DNA from: Aeoliella mucimassa
Lineage (GTDB): Bacteria; Planctomycetota; Planctomycetia; Pirellulales; Lacipirellulaceae
Direction of reading: 5' to 3'
Length of the DNA: 64,000 nt
Assembly: GCF_007748035.1 (NCBI RefSeq)
Contig: NZ_CP036278.1
Span: forward strand, 5,270,001 to 5,334,000
Every line of letters starts with the position of its first letter. Positions within the stretch are counted from its first letter, which is position 1. Below are positions 8,407 through 16,675 of this stretch, in pieces. Below the pieces are notes generated by a model, which did not search any database, was not told the DNA's origin, and worked only from the letters and a program-made list of their open reading frames with translations. The position numbers were made by a program, and so were the translations under genes.

Positions 8407-9354
8407 ATGAATCGAACCCTCTTAAGTTTGCTGCCGATGGCCGCGATTTGGTGCGGAGTTGCCACGGCCGACGAAGCCGCCGCCCCCCGCGCGAAACCGC
8501 CTGCCGAGTGGCCCCGCGATGTTCGCGAGGTGTTCTTCGACGACGCCCGCGAGCAACTCGTTGGCTCGCGTCCGAACTACGGAGAGGTCGCCGCGGCCGC
8601 GAAACAAGCGAATAGCGCCGCCCCGCTGGCAGGTTCGGAGACCGCTGACGCGAGCCAAGGCTTCGCATGGTCGAAGCTCGTAACGGCCGACGTGATTGAG
8701 TCGGAAATCAAACGTCAGCTCACTCCGCTGCAGCCGCTGGTGGCCACTCCGGCGACGTTTAAAGGGGGTGGCTATCGCGAATGCCGCAACCGCTTTACCT
8801 GGCTGGCGACTCTGTTTGCCGTGGCTGGCGACTACGACGACTCGGTACGCTGGAAAGACTCAGCGACCGCGCTCGCCCAGCTGTACGGGCGGGCTGGGGC
8901 CAACTGCAAAGTCGGCACCGACCAGAGTTTTCGCGAGTCGGAGCTTCGCGTGCAGGACCTCGCGGACCTGATCCGCGGCGGACGCCCCACGGTGGACGAT
9001 GCCCAGCCCGACGTTGGTTGGGATCGCATTGCGGATCGCTCGCCATTGATGCGGCGGATGGAGGCCTGCCTGGCCGAGGGAATCTCGCCAAATGCGTCCG
9101 ACGGTCGAGCGCTGTCGGCCAACGCCGAGGACTTAGCCCACGAAGCCCAGCTAATGGCACTCATGGCCGAGGTGATCATGCAGCCTGGTTTCGATTACTA
9201 CGACGACGAGAGCTACCGTGGGCACTCCACCCAGCTTCGCGACGCCGCGGTTGCTTTGACGCAGGCGATCGAGCTGGAGAACTTCGCCGCCGCCCGCGAG
9301 GCAATCGGCAACATGGAAAAGGCCTGCAGCAATTGCCATGACGAATGGCGGTAA
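8407..9354 (+). CDS. Secreted cytochrome c'-like protein
   Basis: A 315-residue exported protein with a signal peptide ending near ATADEA. A single haem c motif, Cys307-Ser-Asn-Cys310-His311, lies five residues from the C-terminus, the position seen in class II cytochromes (cytochrome c'), and the region before it (TQAIELENFAAAREAIGNMEKAC) is the last helix of the expected four-helix bundle. The N-terminal half is a longer helical part with no assigned domain. Proteins of this type are common in planctomycetes; redox partner and role are unknown. The gene is monocistronic and diverges from the mutase gene. Confidence 0.8.
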   Translation: MNRTLLSLLPMAAIWCGVATADEAAAPRAKPPAEWPRDVREVFFDDAREQLVGSRPNYGEVAAAAKQANSAAPLAGSETADASQGFAWSKLVTADVIESEIKRQLTPLQPLVATPATFKGGGYRECRNRFTWLATLFAVAGDYDDSVRWKDSATALAQLYGRAGANCKVGTDQSFRESELRVQDLADLIRGGRPTVDDAQPDVGWDRIADRSPLMRRMEACLAEGISPNASDGRALSANAEDLAHEAQLMALMAEVIMQPGFDYYDDESYRGHSTQLRDAAVALTQAIELENFAAAREAIGNMEKACSNCHDEWR

Positions 9355-10254
9355 GAAGTGATGGGACTGCTAGCAGCCGCCCAGCATGAAAGTCCGAAAA
9401 CTAGCCCAGCACTCCTTTTTTAACCCAAATATCCCCTATTCAGAGACCAAGAAGCTCGAAAGGAATTTTCCAAAAACCTGCCGGCGACCGTGAACCCGGC
9501 GGCGAATCCAAGTGTCCAACCCCCGTATCCGCGATTTTTGCACCTGCGAGGGGCCGATTTTGCCGATACCAAGCGGGCAGGCAGGATCGGACGGATGCGG
9601 CAAAGTGCCGGAATTGTCTTGACCCACCGTGCCTGGCGTGGGATGTTTGAGGTGTGGCCAAAGATGGGCGGTTAGCAGCCGCCGGTGCTTTGGACCTCCC
9701 GGACGTAGGTTCCGGCTCCCGTTTTTCAATCCATTGTTCTCCCCCAAGCGCGCCCAAAAGCGCAGCGAGGCAGAAATGCTCACTATTATCAACGACAACA
9801 CGATGATTCTGGACACGATCAACGATCGCCAGGACCGCACTATCGTGGCTTCGTCGACGATGATGCGTGGACTTGAACGCCTCGTTGCCCATCTATTGCG
9901 CGCAGTAGTACCGGTAGTAGCGGTATGCACCTATCCCGTAGGTGCCGCCCGCGCGGCCGAGAGTTGTCGACACTCATTTCATTCGAAGTGTTGGCAACCA
10001 AGTCTGGGTAGCTCGAAACAGCTACCAGGCGTCGGCCAACCGGTGGGCTCCGGCAGAATATTAGCCGGCTGATCGCCAGAGAGATCTGCCTAGATCTCGA
10101 AGCGGAAAATCAGAAAAGCCCGTCGCAGCCGGCCCCAGCGGACCGTTCGCCCATGGCATCGTTATGCCTAGGCCTTCGTTCCGTCCCCCGCCGCTCTGTA
10201 ATGCTTACCTATTTTGTCGAACACGGGTTCGGCAACTTTCTGAGGAAGAGAACG
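9355..10254 (+). other. Long intergenic region upstream of an ECF sigma factor
   Basis: About 900 bases with no confident gene. A GGCGG/CCGCC hairpin lies near 9665-9681, and AGAGATCT / AGATCTC form a short inverted repeat near 10079-10098. One short open frame is listed separately. The region may carry an untranslated leader or regulatory RNA, but I recognise no riboswitch. Confidence 0.4.
9776..10072 (+). CDS. Possible small protein, weak evidence
   Basis: A 98-codon frame with ATG at 9776 preceded by GAGG at a normal distance. The predicted protein starts MLTIINDNTMILDTINDRQD, has a hydrophobic segment (LLRAVVPVVAVCTYPVGAA) and then a tail of Gly, Ser and Pro that reads like non-coding sequence. 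It lies upstream of the sigma-factor gene in the same direction. No family recognised; it could be chance. Confidence 0.25.
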   Translation: MLTIINDNTMILDTINDRQDRTIVASSTMMRGLERLVAHLLRAVVPVVAVCTYPVGAARAAESCRHSFHSKCWQPSLGSSKQLPGVGQPVGSGRILAG

Positions 10255-10830
10255 ATGACCGCTATCGAATTATTGAACTTGAGCGAAGCGACCTTGGAGC
10301 AGTTGATTGCTGCTGCCTTGGATGGCGACCGTGCCGCGCAGGGTGAGCTGGTTGAGCGCTACCAGGGCATGGTGATGAGCATCGGAATGAAGCGTCTGGG
10401 CGACTACGCCGAGGCACAGGAACTGTGCCAGGAGGTGTTCGTCAAGGCACTCGATCGCTTGCACCAGCTGCAGGAGCCAGCCGCCTTTGGTGGTTGGTTG
10501 CGATCGATCACCGTGCGGATGGCAATTAACCGTCAGGTCCGGCGCCCGCCCGTTGTTTCGGCAGAACCGCAAACCTTGGCGGCCACATATAGCGAAAACT
10601 CGACTCCGCTGGATGCAGCGGTACGGGTGGAGCAAGCCGAGCAGGTGCACGTTGGCCTGCGACGGCTCGGCACCATGGACCGCGATACGCTGACCGCGTT
10701 CTACTTGCGAGGCGAGTCGCTGCTCGAAATGAGCGAAGCGACCGGCGCGCCAGTAGGCACGATTAAGCGTCGACTGCACGTCGCCCGTAAGCGACTGGCA
10801 GCCGAACTGGAAACGCTGCAAGCCATTTAA
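10255..10830 (+). CDS. ECF-type RNA polymerase sigma factor
   Basis: A sigma-70 family protein of 191 residues, the usual ECF size. The ATG at 10255 follows GAGGAAGAG at 4 bases, a better start than the GTG/ATG codons 34 residues earlier. Region 2 is visible in DRAAQGELVERYQGMVM and EAQELCQEVFVKALDRL, the -10 recognition part in FGGWLRSITVRMAINR, and region 4 helix-turn-helix in LLEMSEATGAPVGTIKRRL. It directs RNA polymerase to its own promoter set. No anti-sigma gene is adjacent; a terminator follows. The stimulus it answers cannot be read from the sequence. Confidence 0.9.
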   Translation: MTAIELLNLSEATLEQLIAAALDGDRAAQGELVERYQGMVMSIGMKRLGDYAEAQELCQEVFVKALDRLHQLQEPAAFGGWLRSITVRMAINRQVRRPPVVSAEPQTLAATYSENSTPLDAAVRVEQAEQVHVGLRRLGTMDRDTLTAFYLRGESLLEMSEATGAPVGTIKRRLHVARKRLAAELETLQAI

Positions 10831-10868
10831 ACCACGGCTCTCACCACGAGAGCTTGCAGTACCTGTGT

Positions 10869-10910
10869 GTAGCCCCGGGGGGAAGGATTCACCCGGGGCT
10901 ACTCATTTTT
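10869..10910 (+). terminator. Intrinsic terminator after the ECF sigma gene
   Basis: Perfect 11-bp stem GTAGCCCCGGG (10869-10879) / CCCGGGGCTAC (10892-10902) followed three bases later by five T. Confidence 0.88.
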
Positions 10911-11034
10911 AGCACTATAAAAAGGCACTTTTTACCGCCGAGAGGCGATCTCCGCTCTGTAATATCACCCAATTAGGCGACCTAGGGGCTAGATGAAGAA
11001 TCTGTGAAAAACGCCCCATTTTTCGTTTGAAAGA

Positions 11035-11063
11035 TTGACCCAGGCTCGCAATACCCGTTAACC
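11035..11063 (+). promoter_or_regulatory. Possible sigma-70-like promoter
   Basis: TTGACC (11035-11040), a 17-base spacer and TTAACC (11058-11063), 69 bases upstream of the PEP-CTERM gene. The -35 is good and the -10 weak. Confidence 0.35.
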
Positions 11064-11131
11064 TAGCAATACAGAGGGGGGAGGCATGCGCCTCCACACA
11101 CTGAGATTTCTCATCCGTAAGGTTCAGGCTA

Positions 11132-11716
11132 ATGACACGCACAACAATCCTGTCGCTCGCCAGCATGCTGTTGGTATTTGGAGCGACTGCTGCACAAGCG
11201 GCGATTATCGAAACCGAATCCAACAACACACTGGCCACTGCCGATGTGATTGATCTGGCTGGTGCCACGGCCGATGCTGGCGTGGTAAACCTCACCGCTG
11301 GCGACGTCGATGTTTTCTCCATCGACTTGGAAGTTGGTGACTTCTTGGGCGTGAACACCTATGGTGTTGGCTCCGTTCCTCCTGGCGATTCCCCCAACAC
11401 CGTGGTGGGGCTGTTCGACTCGGCTGGTGAGCTGCTGCTGCTCGACGACGATGGCGGACAAGCTCTTGGCTCGAACTTCACCTACCTATCCTCCACTGCC
11501 GACTCGTTCTACATCGCGGTCACCGGGTATCCGGACGGCCAAGCGGCTCCTCTCGGTTCCACGTTCGGCGCAGCCGGCGTGTTTGACGGTTCGCACACCG
11601 CAGCAGGCCCTTACCTGTTCACCGTGAGCGTGCTTCCTCAGCAAGTGCCAGAGCCCGCCAGCTGCTTGCTAGTTGCAGGCGGCCTGCTTGCACTGCTCGC
11701 TTATCGCAAGCGATAG
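11132..11716 (+). CDS. PEP-CTERM protein with PPC-like domain
   Basis: A 194-residue exported protein: signal peptide (MTRTTILSLASMLLVFG, cleavage near AAQA), a domain starting ETESNNTLATADVIDL and continuing GDVDVFSIDLEVGD that is typical of pre-peptidase C-terminal (PPC / DVUA0089-like) beta-sandwiches, and a C-terminal sorting signal VPEPASCLLVAGG with a hydrophobic stretch and final YRKR. In the known pathway an exosortase would process this tail. The PPC-like part probably mediates surface or matrix binding. It is a single-gene unit with a strong terminator. Confidence 0.82.
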   Translation: MTRTTILSLASMLLVFGATAAQAAIIETESNNTLATADVIDLAGATADAGVVNLTAGDVDVFSIDLEVGDFLGVNTYGVGSVPPGDSPNTVVGLFDSAGELLLLDDDGGQALGSNFTYLSSTADSFYIAVTGYPDGQAAPLGSTFGAAGVFDGSHTAAGPYLFTVSVLPQQVPEPASCLLVAGGLLALLAYRKR

Positions 11717-11741
11717 CACTTAGTTGCTAACAAAACAAAGA

Positions 11742-11772
11742 AAGCCCGCGTGAGTTTCACGCGGGCTTTTTT
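11742..11772 (+). terminator. Intrinsic terminator of the PEP-CTERM gene
   Basis: AGCCCGCGTG and CACGCGGGCT form a perfect 10-bp stem with a 5-base loop, directly followed by six T. It lies 26 bases beyond the stop codon. Confidence 0.93.
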
Positions 11773-11817
11773 ATGCGCTTCAACATGGAGCGTGGAGGGT
11801 TATCGCTCGATTGGCAC

Positions 11818-12231
11818 TCAGCGAGGCCGAGCGGCGACGCCCAACGCTACCCAGCCGGCTATCATCAGCGTACCGCCGAAGGGAGCGATAGCGCCGAAGG
11901 TGCCGCGGAGTTCGTCGGGCACCAGGGCTACTGCGTAGACCGCTCCGCAAAACAGCACTAAACCAGCTATCATTGTCCAGCAAGCCACCACTCGGGCGGT
12001 GCTGGTGAGCTGACCGTACGCGATGGAAACACCCATCAGAAACAGCGCGCCGAACATGTGGTACCGAGCGGCGGTCTGAAAATCGGCCAACCTCTTGGCC
12101 ACCGCATCGGCCGAAAAGCCTTGTTGCTCCAGGTAGCTCGGCACACCATGCGCGCCGAAGGCCCCCAGCACCACGGCCAACGCTCCGATGCCGGCAGCCA
12201 CGGTGAGCCAGCGCCTCGATAAATCGGACAT
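11818..12231 (-). CDS. DUF423 membrane protein
   Basis: A 137-residue inner-membrane protein with four predicted hydrophobic segments and the DUF423 signature LGAFGAHG near the N-terminus, plus AARYHMFGALFLMG and FGGTLMIAGWVALG. The family (YgdD in Escherichia coli) is widespread and has no established function. It begins 9 bases after the stop of the cyclophilin gene on the same strand, so the two are probably co-transcribed. Confidence 0.88.
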   Translation of the reverse strand: MSDLSRRWLTVAAGIGALAVVLGAFGAHGVPSYLEQQGFSADAVAKRLADFQTAARYHMFGALFLMGVSIAYGQLTSTARVVACWTMIAGLVLFCGAVYAVALVPDELRGTFGAIAPFGGTLMIAGWVALGVAARPR

Positions 12232-12240
12232 GGCCAGTGG

Positions 12241-13437
12241 TTACCTTTCAGGCAGCTTATCGAAGTCGTAGGCGTGGCCGCGATCACGGATGACTTCGGC
12301 CTTCAGAATCTTGTCGGGCGTGGGGAAAGGTCCCGAGGCCGAGGGATCGATCCGCTGCAGCTTGCCTAGCACCTCGATACCTTCGACCACGCGGCCGAAC
12401 GCCGTGTGGCGGCCGTTCAGGAAGTTCGTCGGCACAAAGCAGAGAAAGAACTGCGAGCCGCCAGTATCACGACCGGCGTGGGCCATGCTGATCGTGCCGC
12501 GGAAGTGCTTGCGGGCGTCAGGCTCGTAGCACTCGCAGGGAATCGAGTATCCCGGGCCGCCGCTACCGGTGCCGGTGGGATCGCCACCCTGGGCCATGAA
12601 GTGCGGAAGCACCCGATGGAAAACCACGTCCTTGTAAAAGCCATCTTTCACGAGCGTAATCATATTCGCGGTAGCAATCGGGGCCTGGTCTTCGAACAGC
12701 TCGATGACGATTTCGCCCTTAGTCGTGGTGAACTTCACGCGGGGCAGATTGTCGGCCTTGGCTTCGGCTTCGCGAATCTTCTGCTCGGCTTCCCACTCTT
12801 TCCGGAAGGTTTCAATGTTTTGCAGGTAGCTCATCGCTTGCATGGTGAATTCGTTTTGCTCGCCCATCGCACCCGACTCTTTGGCTTGGTTCAGGTACTT
12901 CTCAGCGGTATCGATCTCACCGACACAGACGGCCGCTACTCCACCCCAGAGATAAAGGCTTTTTTCCGGGTGCCCCCCCTCGATCAGGGCTTTGATGATC
13001 GGCAAGGCTTCCTCGAACTGGTCGCCACCCACGAAGTTGCCTCCGGTACCTCCCGGGGCGGGGCTGCCAACCACCAAGTGCTGCGACATGCCAACCAGCA
13101 GGTTCGAGACATCTTCGTTCTCGTTGGGGGCTGCTTTATAGAGGTCCAAAGCGGCCATCGTCCAATTGGCGACCTTCTCGCGGGCCTTGGCGATTAGCGG
13201 CTGCAACTCGGTGTTGATTTCCTTGCGGCGAGCGTCGTCGGAGTCTTCAAATTGGCTGCGAAGCGCGACAATCTCCTTCAGCACCTCTTGGTATTCCCCT
13301 TCGGCCTTGTCGTAGGCGGCCTGGGCTGTTTGCTTGTCGGGGGCCGCGGGGGCCGCTTCGTCCTGCGCCCAGGTCGTATTTCCAAAACTCAGTGCCAACA
13401 GCACCACCGCCCAATTTGCAACCTTGTTTATCTTCAT
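12241..13437 (-). CDS. Secreted cyclophilin-type peptidyl-prolyl isomerase
   Basis: A 398-residue exported protein with a signal peptide (ALSFGNTTWAQ) when started at the ATG at 13437. Residues 25-230 are helical and include a TPR-like stretch (EIDTAEKYLNQAKESG); residues about 232-390 are the cyclophilin domain, starting VKFTTTKGEIVIELF and containing the active-site set FHRVLPHFMAQGGD, GSQFFLCF and NGRHTAFGRV. It should speed cis-trans isomerisation at proline in exported proteins. The long helical N-terminal part is unlike the short periplasmic PpiA of E. coli and may form a coiled-coil or scaffold. First gene of a likely two-gene operon with DUF423. Confidence 0.9.
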   Translation of the reverse strand: MKINKVANWAVVLLALSFGNTTWAQDEAAPAAPDKQTAQAAYDKAEGEYQEVLKEIVALRSQFEDSDDARRKEINTELQPLIAKAREKVANWTMAALDLYKAAPNENEDVSNLLVGMSQHLVVGSPAPGGTGGNFVGGDQFEEALPIIKALIEGGHPEKSLYLWGGVAAVCVGEIDTAEKYLNQAKESGAMGEQNEFTMQAMSYLQNIETFRKEWEAEQKIREAEAKADNLPRVKFTTTKGEIVIELFEDQAPIATANMITLVKDGFYKDVVFHRVLPHFMAQGGDPTGTGSGGPGYSIPCECYEPDARKHFRGTISMAHAGRDTGGSQFFLCFVPTNFLNGRHTAFGRVVEGIEVLGKLQRIDPSASGPFPTPDKILKAEVIRDRGHAYDFDKLPER

Positions 13438-13616
13438 GGTTCCCTCCAAGGGATCGACTCGATAGGCTAAGGAATCTGCCAACTTGTGTGGCAGCCGACT
13501 GTCGTGAATCATACCAGATTGTAGCCGCGGTCCCCACTCCGGGGGCGGTGCCTGCCGTATTTTGCCCGCTGCCTTACGGCTTGCCGGCTGCCTCGCCTCC
13601 TTTGCCCAACCACGCT

Positions 13617-14297
13617 ATGAGTAAATCGAAACATAAGTCTGCCGACCCCGGCAACAACGAAACCGAGCTGCGGATCGTGGGAGGACGACTCCGGGGAAGC
13701 AAGCTGACCTATCATGGCGACCCCGTGACTCGACCGATGAAGCACCGCGTTCGCGAGGCGATCTTCAACCTAGTGAGCATGGAAGCCGAAGTCCGGCTGG
13801 CGCTCGACCTGTTCGCAGGAACCGGCGCTCTGGGGTTCGAAGCCATCAGCCGTGGCGCTCAATCGGCACTGTTCATCGAACGCCATATCCCCACCGCCCG
13901 GGTGACCCACGAAAACATTGCTCACCTTGGCTTAAAGGATCAATGCGTACTGCTCGAAGCCAGTGCGTTCGTGTGGGCGAAGCGGGATTTGGCAGCGGGC
14001 CGGATCGTGCGGAACGCCGAGGTGCTCGGCAAGCAGTTGCCGGCCGATCCGTTTGCTGTCCCCTGGTTGGTGTTTATCAGTCCGCCGTACGCCTTTTTTG
14101 TTGATCGCCAGGAGGTGATGCTGGAATTGATTACCACGGTTATCGAACAGTCACCATCCGGCAGTACGATTGTGGTAGAATCGGACGAGCGGTTCGATTT
14201 TGATTTGCTGCCTGGTCCGGTCAAACAAACACGGCACGACTCCGGTTGGGACGTGCGTCCTTACCCGCCGGCCGTGGTCGGTGTATGGCGCACTTAG
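13617..14297 (+). CDS. rsmD: 16S rRNA (guanine966-N2)-methyltransferase
   Basis: A 226-residue class I SAM methyltransferase that methylates G966 of 16S rRNA. Start ATG at 13617 gives a short basic leader and then LRIVGGRLRGSKL, the usual RsmD beginning. The SAM-binding motif is LDLFAGTGALGFEAISRGA and the second conserved part ALFIERH. The catalytic motif, normally [DN]PPY, reads Ser155-Pro-Pro-Tyr here (LVFISPPY), an unusual change in a residue thought to hold the target amino group. The gene stands alone on this strand, divergent from the cyclophilin gene. The coaD gene often found next to rsmD is absent. Confidence 0.88.
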   Translation: MSKSKHKSADPGNNETELRIVGGRLRGSKLTYHGDPVTRPMKHRVREAIFNLVSMEAEVRLALDLFAGTGALGFEAISRGAQSALFIERHIPTARVTHENIAHLGLKDQCVLLEASAFVWAKRDLAAGRIVRNAEVLGKQLPADPFAVPWLVFISPPYAFFVDRQEVMLELITTVIEQSPSGSTIVVESDERFDFDLLPGPVKQTRHDSGWDVRPYPPAVVGVWRT

Positions 14298-14382
14298 TCC
14301 ACAGCGCACATCAGCGAATCGAACTAGACGTTACTGAGACGAATTCATCTGGGCTGAATCTATCTGTCGAGGAGAACATACG

Positions 14383-15312
14383 ATGCTACGTACAGGCGCG
14401 TTGATCATGGCAATCGTGGCGAGCAACTTGGCTTTGGCTCAATCGGAGATGCCGCTCTGGCCCGAGGGGCATCCTGCGAATCAGGGCGAAGGCCCCGCAG
14501 TTACTGAGCCGAGCCCCAACCGCCTAGTAGTGCATTACGCTCCCAGCATGATTCCAAAGATCCCTGAGAACCACTTCTCTGGCGCCTCGGTGCTCATCCT
14601 GCCCGGCGGTGGCTACGGCGTGCTGGCCATCGATCACGAAGGCTACGACGTGGCCGACTGGCTTGCCGAGCGAGGCATCGCCTCGTTCATTCTGAAGTAT
14701 CGCTGCGGCGGCGGACAGAATCAGACCCCTGCCCCGCTCGACGATGCCAAGCAAGCGATGCGGCTGATTCGGGCAAACGCGAAAGAGTGGGGACTCAACC
14801 CGAATCGCATCGGAGTGATTGGTTTCTCCGCGGGTGGTCACCTGGCTTCGAGCGTTTCGACATTGTGGGACGAAGGCAACCCCGAAGCGGAAAACGAGGT
14901 CGAACGCCTGTCGAGTCGACCCGATTTCTCGATGCTGATTTATCCGGTTATTTCAATGGAAGCGGGAGTAACCCACAGTGGCTCTCGCCGCAAACTGCTC
15001 GGCGATTCGCCGAGCGATGAGCTGTCGGAAAAGTTCACCACTTACAAGCAGGTGAACGATCGCACTCCACCAACGTTTCTGGCTCATGCGTCCGACGACC
15101 GGGGAGTGTTGCCGGAGAACTCGATTCGCTATTTCCAGGCATTGCTCGAGCATAAAGTGCCTGCCGAACTGCACATGTACGAGAAGGGTGGTCACGGGTT
15201 CGGCATGAAGACTTTAGACACCTTCCAAAACCAATGGCTTACCGATCTGGAGATCTGGCTGAAGCCACGTGTTGCTCCCTCGAGCGAATTGTCCGAAGTC
15301 ACCAACGAGTAA
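14383..15312 (+). CDS. Secreted alpha/beta-hydrolase, acetyl-esterase-like
   Basis: A 309-residue exported hydrolase with a signal peptide ending LALAQ. It has the BD-FAE/acetylxylan-esterase-like layout: oxyanion motif LILPGGGYG, nucleophile Ser149 in IGFSAGG, Asp in LAHASDDRGV and His in GGHGFG. Such enzymes remove acetyl or feruloyl groups from plant or algal polysaccharides, a frequent planctomycete lifestyle, but the substrate here is inferred only from fold. An AGGAG sits upstream of the ATG. The gluQRS start follows 19 bases after the stop, so the two may share a transcript. Confidence 0.87.
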   Translation: MLRTGALIMAIVASNLALAQSEMPLWPEGHPANQGEGPAVTEPSPNRLVVHYAPSMIPKIPENHFSGASVLILPGGGYGVLAIDHEGYDVADWLAERGIASFILKYRCGGGQNQTPAPLDDAKQAMRLIRANAKEWGLNPNRIGVIGFSAGGHLASSVSTLWDEGNPEAENEVERLSSRPDFSMLIYPVISMEAGVTHSGSRRKLLGDSPSDELSEKFTTYKQVNDRTPPTFLAHASDDRGVLPENSIRYFQALLEHKVPAELHMYEKGGHGFGMKTLDTFQNQWLTDLEIWLKPRVAPSSELSEVTNE

Positions 15313-15331
15313 CCTGTTCCACTTAGCGCGC

Positions 15332-16270
15332 ATGACGCACCGCACACGACTGGCTCCTTCCCCTACCGGTGCATTGCACTTGGGGAACGCGCGGACCTTT
15401 CTCGTGAACTGGGCGATGGCTCGGCAGCAAGGTTGGGAAATCCTGCTCCGCATCGAGGATCTCGATGGTCCTCGGGTCAAGCAAGGAGCGGCCGAAGAGG
15501 CGATCGACCTGATGGCCTGGCTCGGCATCGACTGGGATCACGGGCCGCTTTACCAGTCGCACGATCTTGCTGTGTACCAACAAGCCTTGCAGCAACTGGC
15601 TGACAAGCGGGCCGCTTTTGCGTGCGACTGTACGCGGAGCGAAATCGAAGCTGCCAGTCGATCGGCTCCTCATGCGGACGAACACGAACTCCGCTATCCG
15701 GGCACCTGCCGGGACAGCGAAGTACCGCCAGCCGAGCAAATGTTCGAGCGAGGCTGGCGACTCGAAGTCGACGACCGTCTGCTGTCGTTTACCGATCACT
15801 TTGCGGGGCAGTACGAAGTCAACCTGCACCAAACGGTAGGGGACTTTCAGATCTGGACCAAAACTGGGCTACCTAGTTACCAGCTGGCGGTAGTGGTCGA
15901 CGACCATCGTCAGCAGATCGATCGCATCGTGCGTGGGAACGACCTGCTGAGCTCGACGCCGCGCCAGCAATGGCTGGCGGATCGGCTCGACTTGCAGTTT
16001 GCCCCGCAGTATTGGCATCTGCCTCTGGTGCGAGGCTCCGACGGCCGGCGACTGGCAAAACGCCATGGCGATACGCGAGTGTCGCACTATCGCGAGCAGG
16101 GAGTGCCGCCGGAGCGTGTGCTCGGACTGCTCGGCGAGTGGTGCGGCCTTGGCCCTCGGCGACCAATGACCAAGGCGGAGTTTCTGGCCGAGTTCCGCAT
16201 CGAAAACCTTCCAGCGGACGATACTGTGTTCGAGCCCGCGGATGATCGCTGGCTGACGAAAGCGAACTAA
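15332..16270 (+). CDS. gluQRS: Glutamyl-queuosine tRNA(Asp) synthetase
   Basis: A 312-residue paralogue of the glutamyl-tRNA synthetase catalytic core that attaches glutamate to queuosine-34 of tRNA(Asp) rather than to a tRNA 3' end. The ATG at 15332 begins MTHRTRLAPSPTGALHLGNA, with the HIGH-like HLGN. The Zn-binding set Cys-x-Cys (FACDC) ... Tyr and Cys (RYPGTC) and the KMSKS-like LAKRHGD are present, and there is no C-terminal anticodon-binding domain, as expected. Its stop overlaps by four bases the stop of a convergent small gene. Confidence 0.92.
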   Translation: MTHRTRLAPSPTGALHLGNARTFLVNWAMARQQGWEILLRIEDLDGPRVKQGAAEEAIDLMAWLGIDWDHGPLYQSHDLAVYQQALQQLADKRAAFACDCTRSEIEAASRSAPHADEHELRYPGTCRDSEVPPAEQMFERGWRLEVDDRLLSFTDHFAGQYEVNLHQTVGDFQIWTKTGLPSYQLAVVVDDHRQQIDRIVRGNDLLSSTPRQQWLADRLDLQFAPQYWHLPLVRGSDGRRLAKRHGDTRVSHYREQGVPPERVLGLLGEWCGLGPRRPMTKAEFLAEFRIENLPADDTVFEPADDRWLTKAN

Positions 16271-16662
16271 AGGCAAAACGCCCCGAACGCAGACGCCCCG
16301 AGCGATGCACCGACCAATAACAGCCCCAGGCAACCCGACTTCGACTCGGCTACTTCGAGATTGAGCGGTTCCCACTCGATCTCTTTGAGCCAGCGGTCGT
16401 CTTGTTCTGCGTACTGCGTCATCGCACGCATCACCTCGTCGCGCGCCATCCGCTGCGGCGCACGAAAGTGATGGTCGGTATCGTCGACTTGATATTCCAG
16501 CTCAAAACCATCTTCGAACTGCATGGTCTGCATGTAATGATTCGGCTGTTTTTCGAGGATGGCGTAGGTGTTGATCTCAGAGTCGATCCCTTCGATCACG
16601 CTACGCACGTCCGCAGCACTCGGCGACGACACCGATCGCCCTGCTTCGTCGAACAGTCTCAC
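16267..16662 (-). CDS. Unrecognised small protein with C-terminal membrane segment
   Basis: Predicted 131 residues from a GTG at 16662, chosen because GGAGA lies 7 bases upstream and because the frame upstream overlaps the oxidoreductase gene. The protein is acidic, contains MQTMQFEDGFELEYQ and DDTDHHFRA, and ends in a hydrophobic, Gly/Ala-rich segment (CLGLLLVGASLGASAFGAFCL) that looks like a membrane anchor. No family is recognised. It starts 13 bases after the stop of the MDR oxidoreductase and is likely the last gene of that operon. Confidence 0.55.
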   Translation of the reverse strand: MRLFDEAGRSVSSPSAADVRSVIEGIDSEINTYAILEKQPNHYMQTMQFEDGFELEYQVDDTDHHFRAPQRMARDEVMRAMTQYAEQDDRWLKEIEWEPLNLEVAESKSGCLGLLLVGASLGASAFGAFCL

Positions 16663-16675
16663 GATGCCGTCTCCA

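Noticed and set aside
5663-8410. A 915-codon open frame on the plus strand
   Set aside because: It lies opposite the phosphohexomutase and the His-rich gene, whose proteins have clear motifs; the frame is a mirror of their codon bias.
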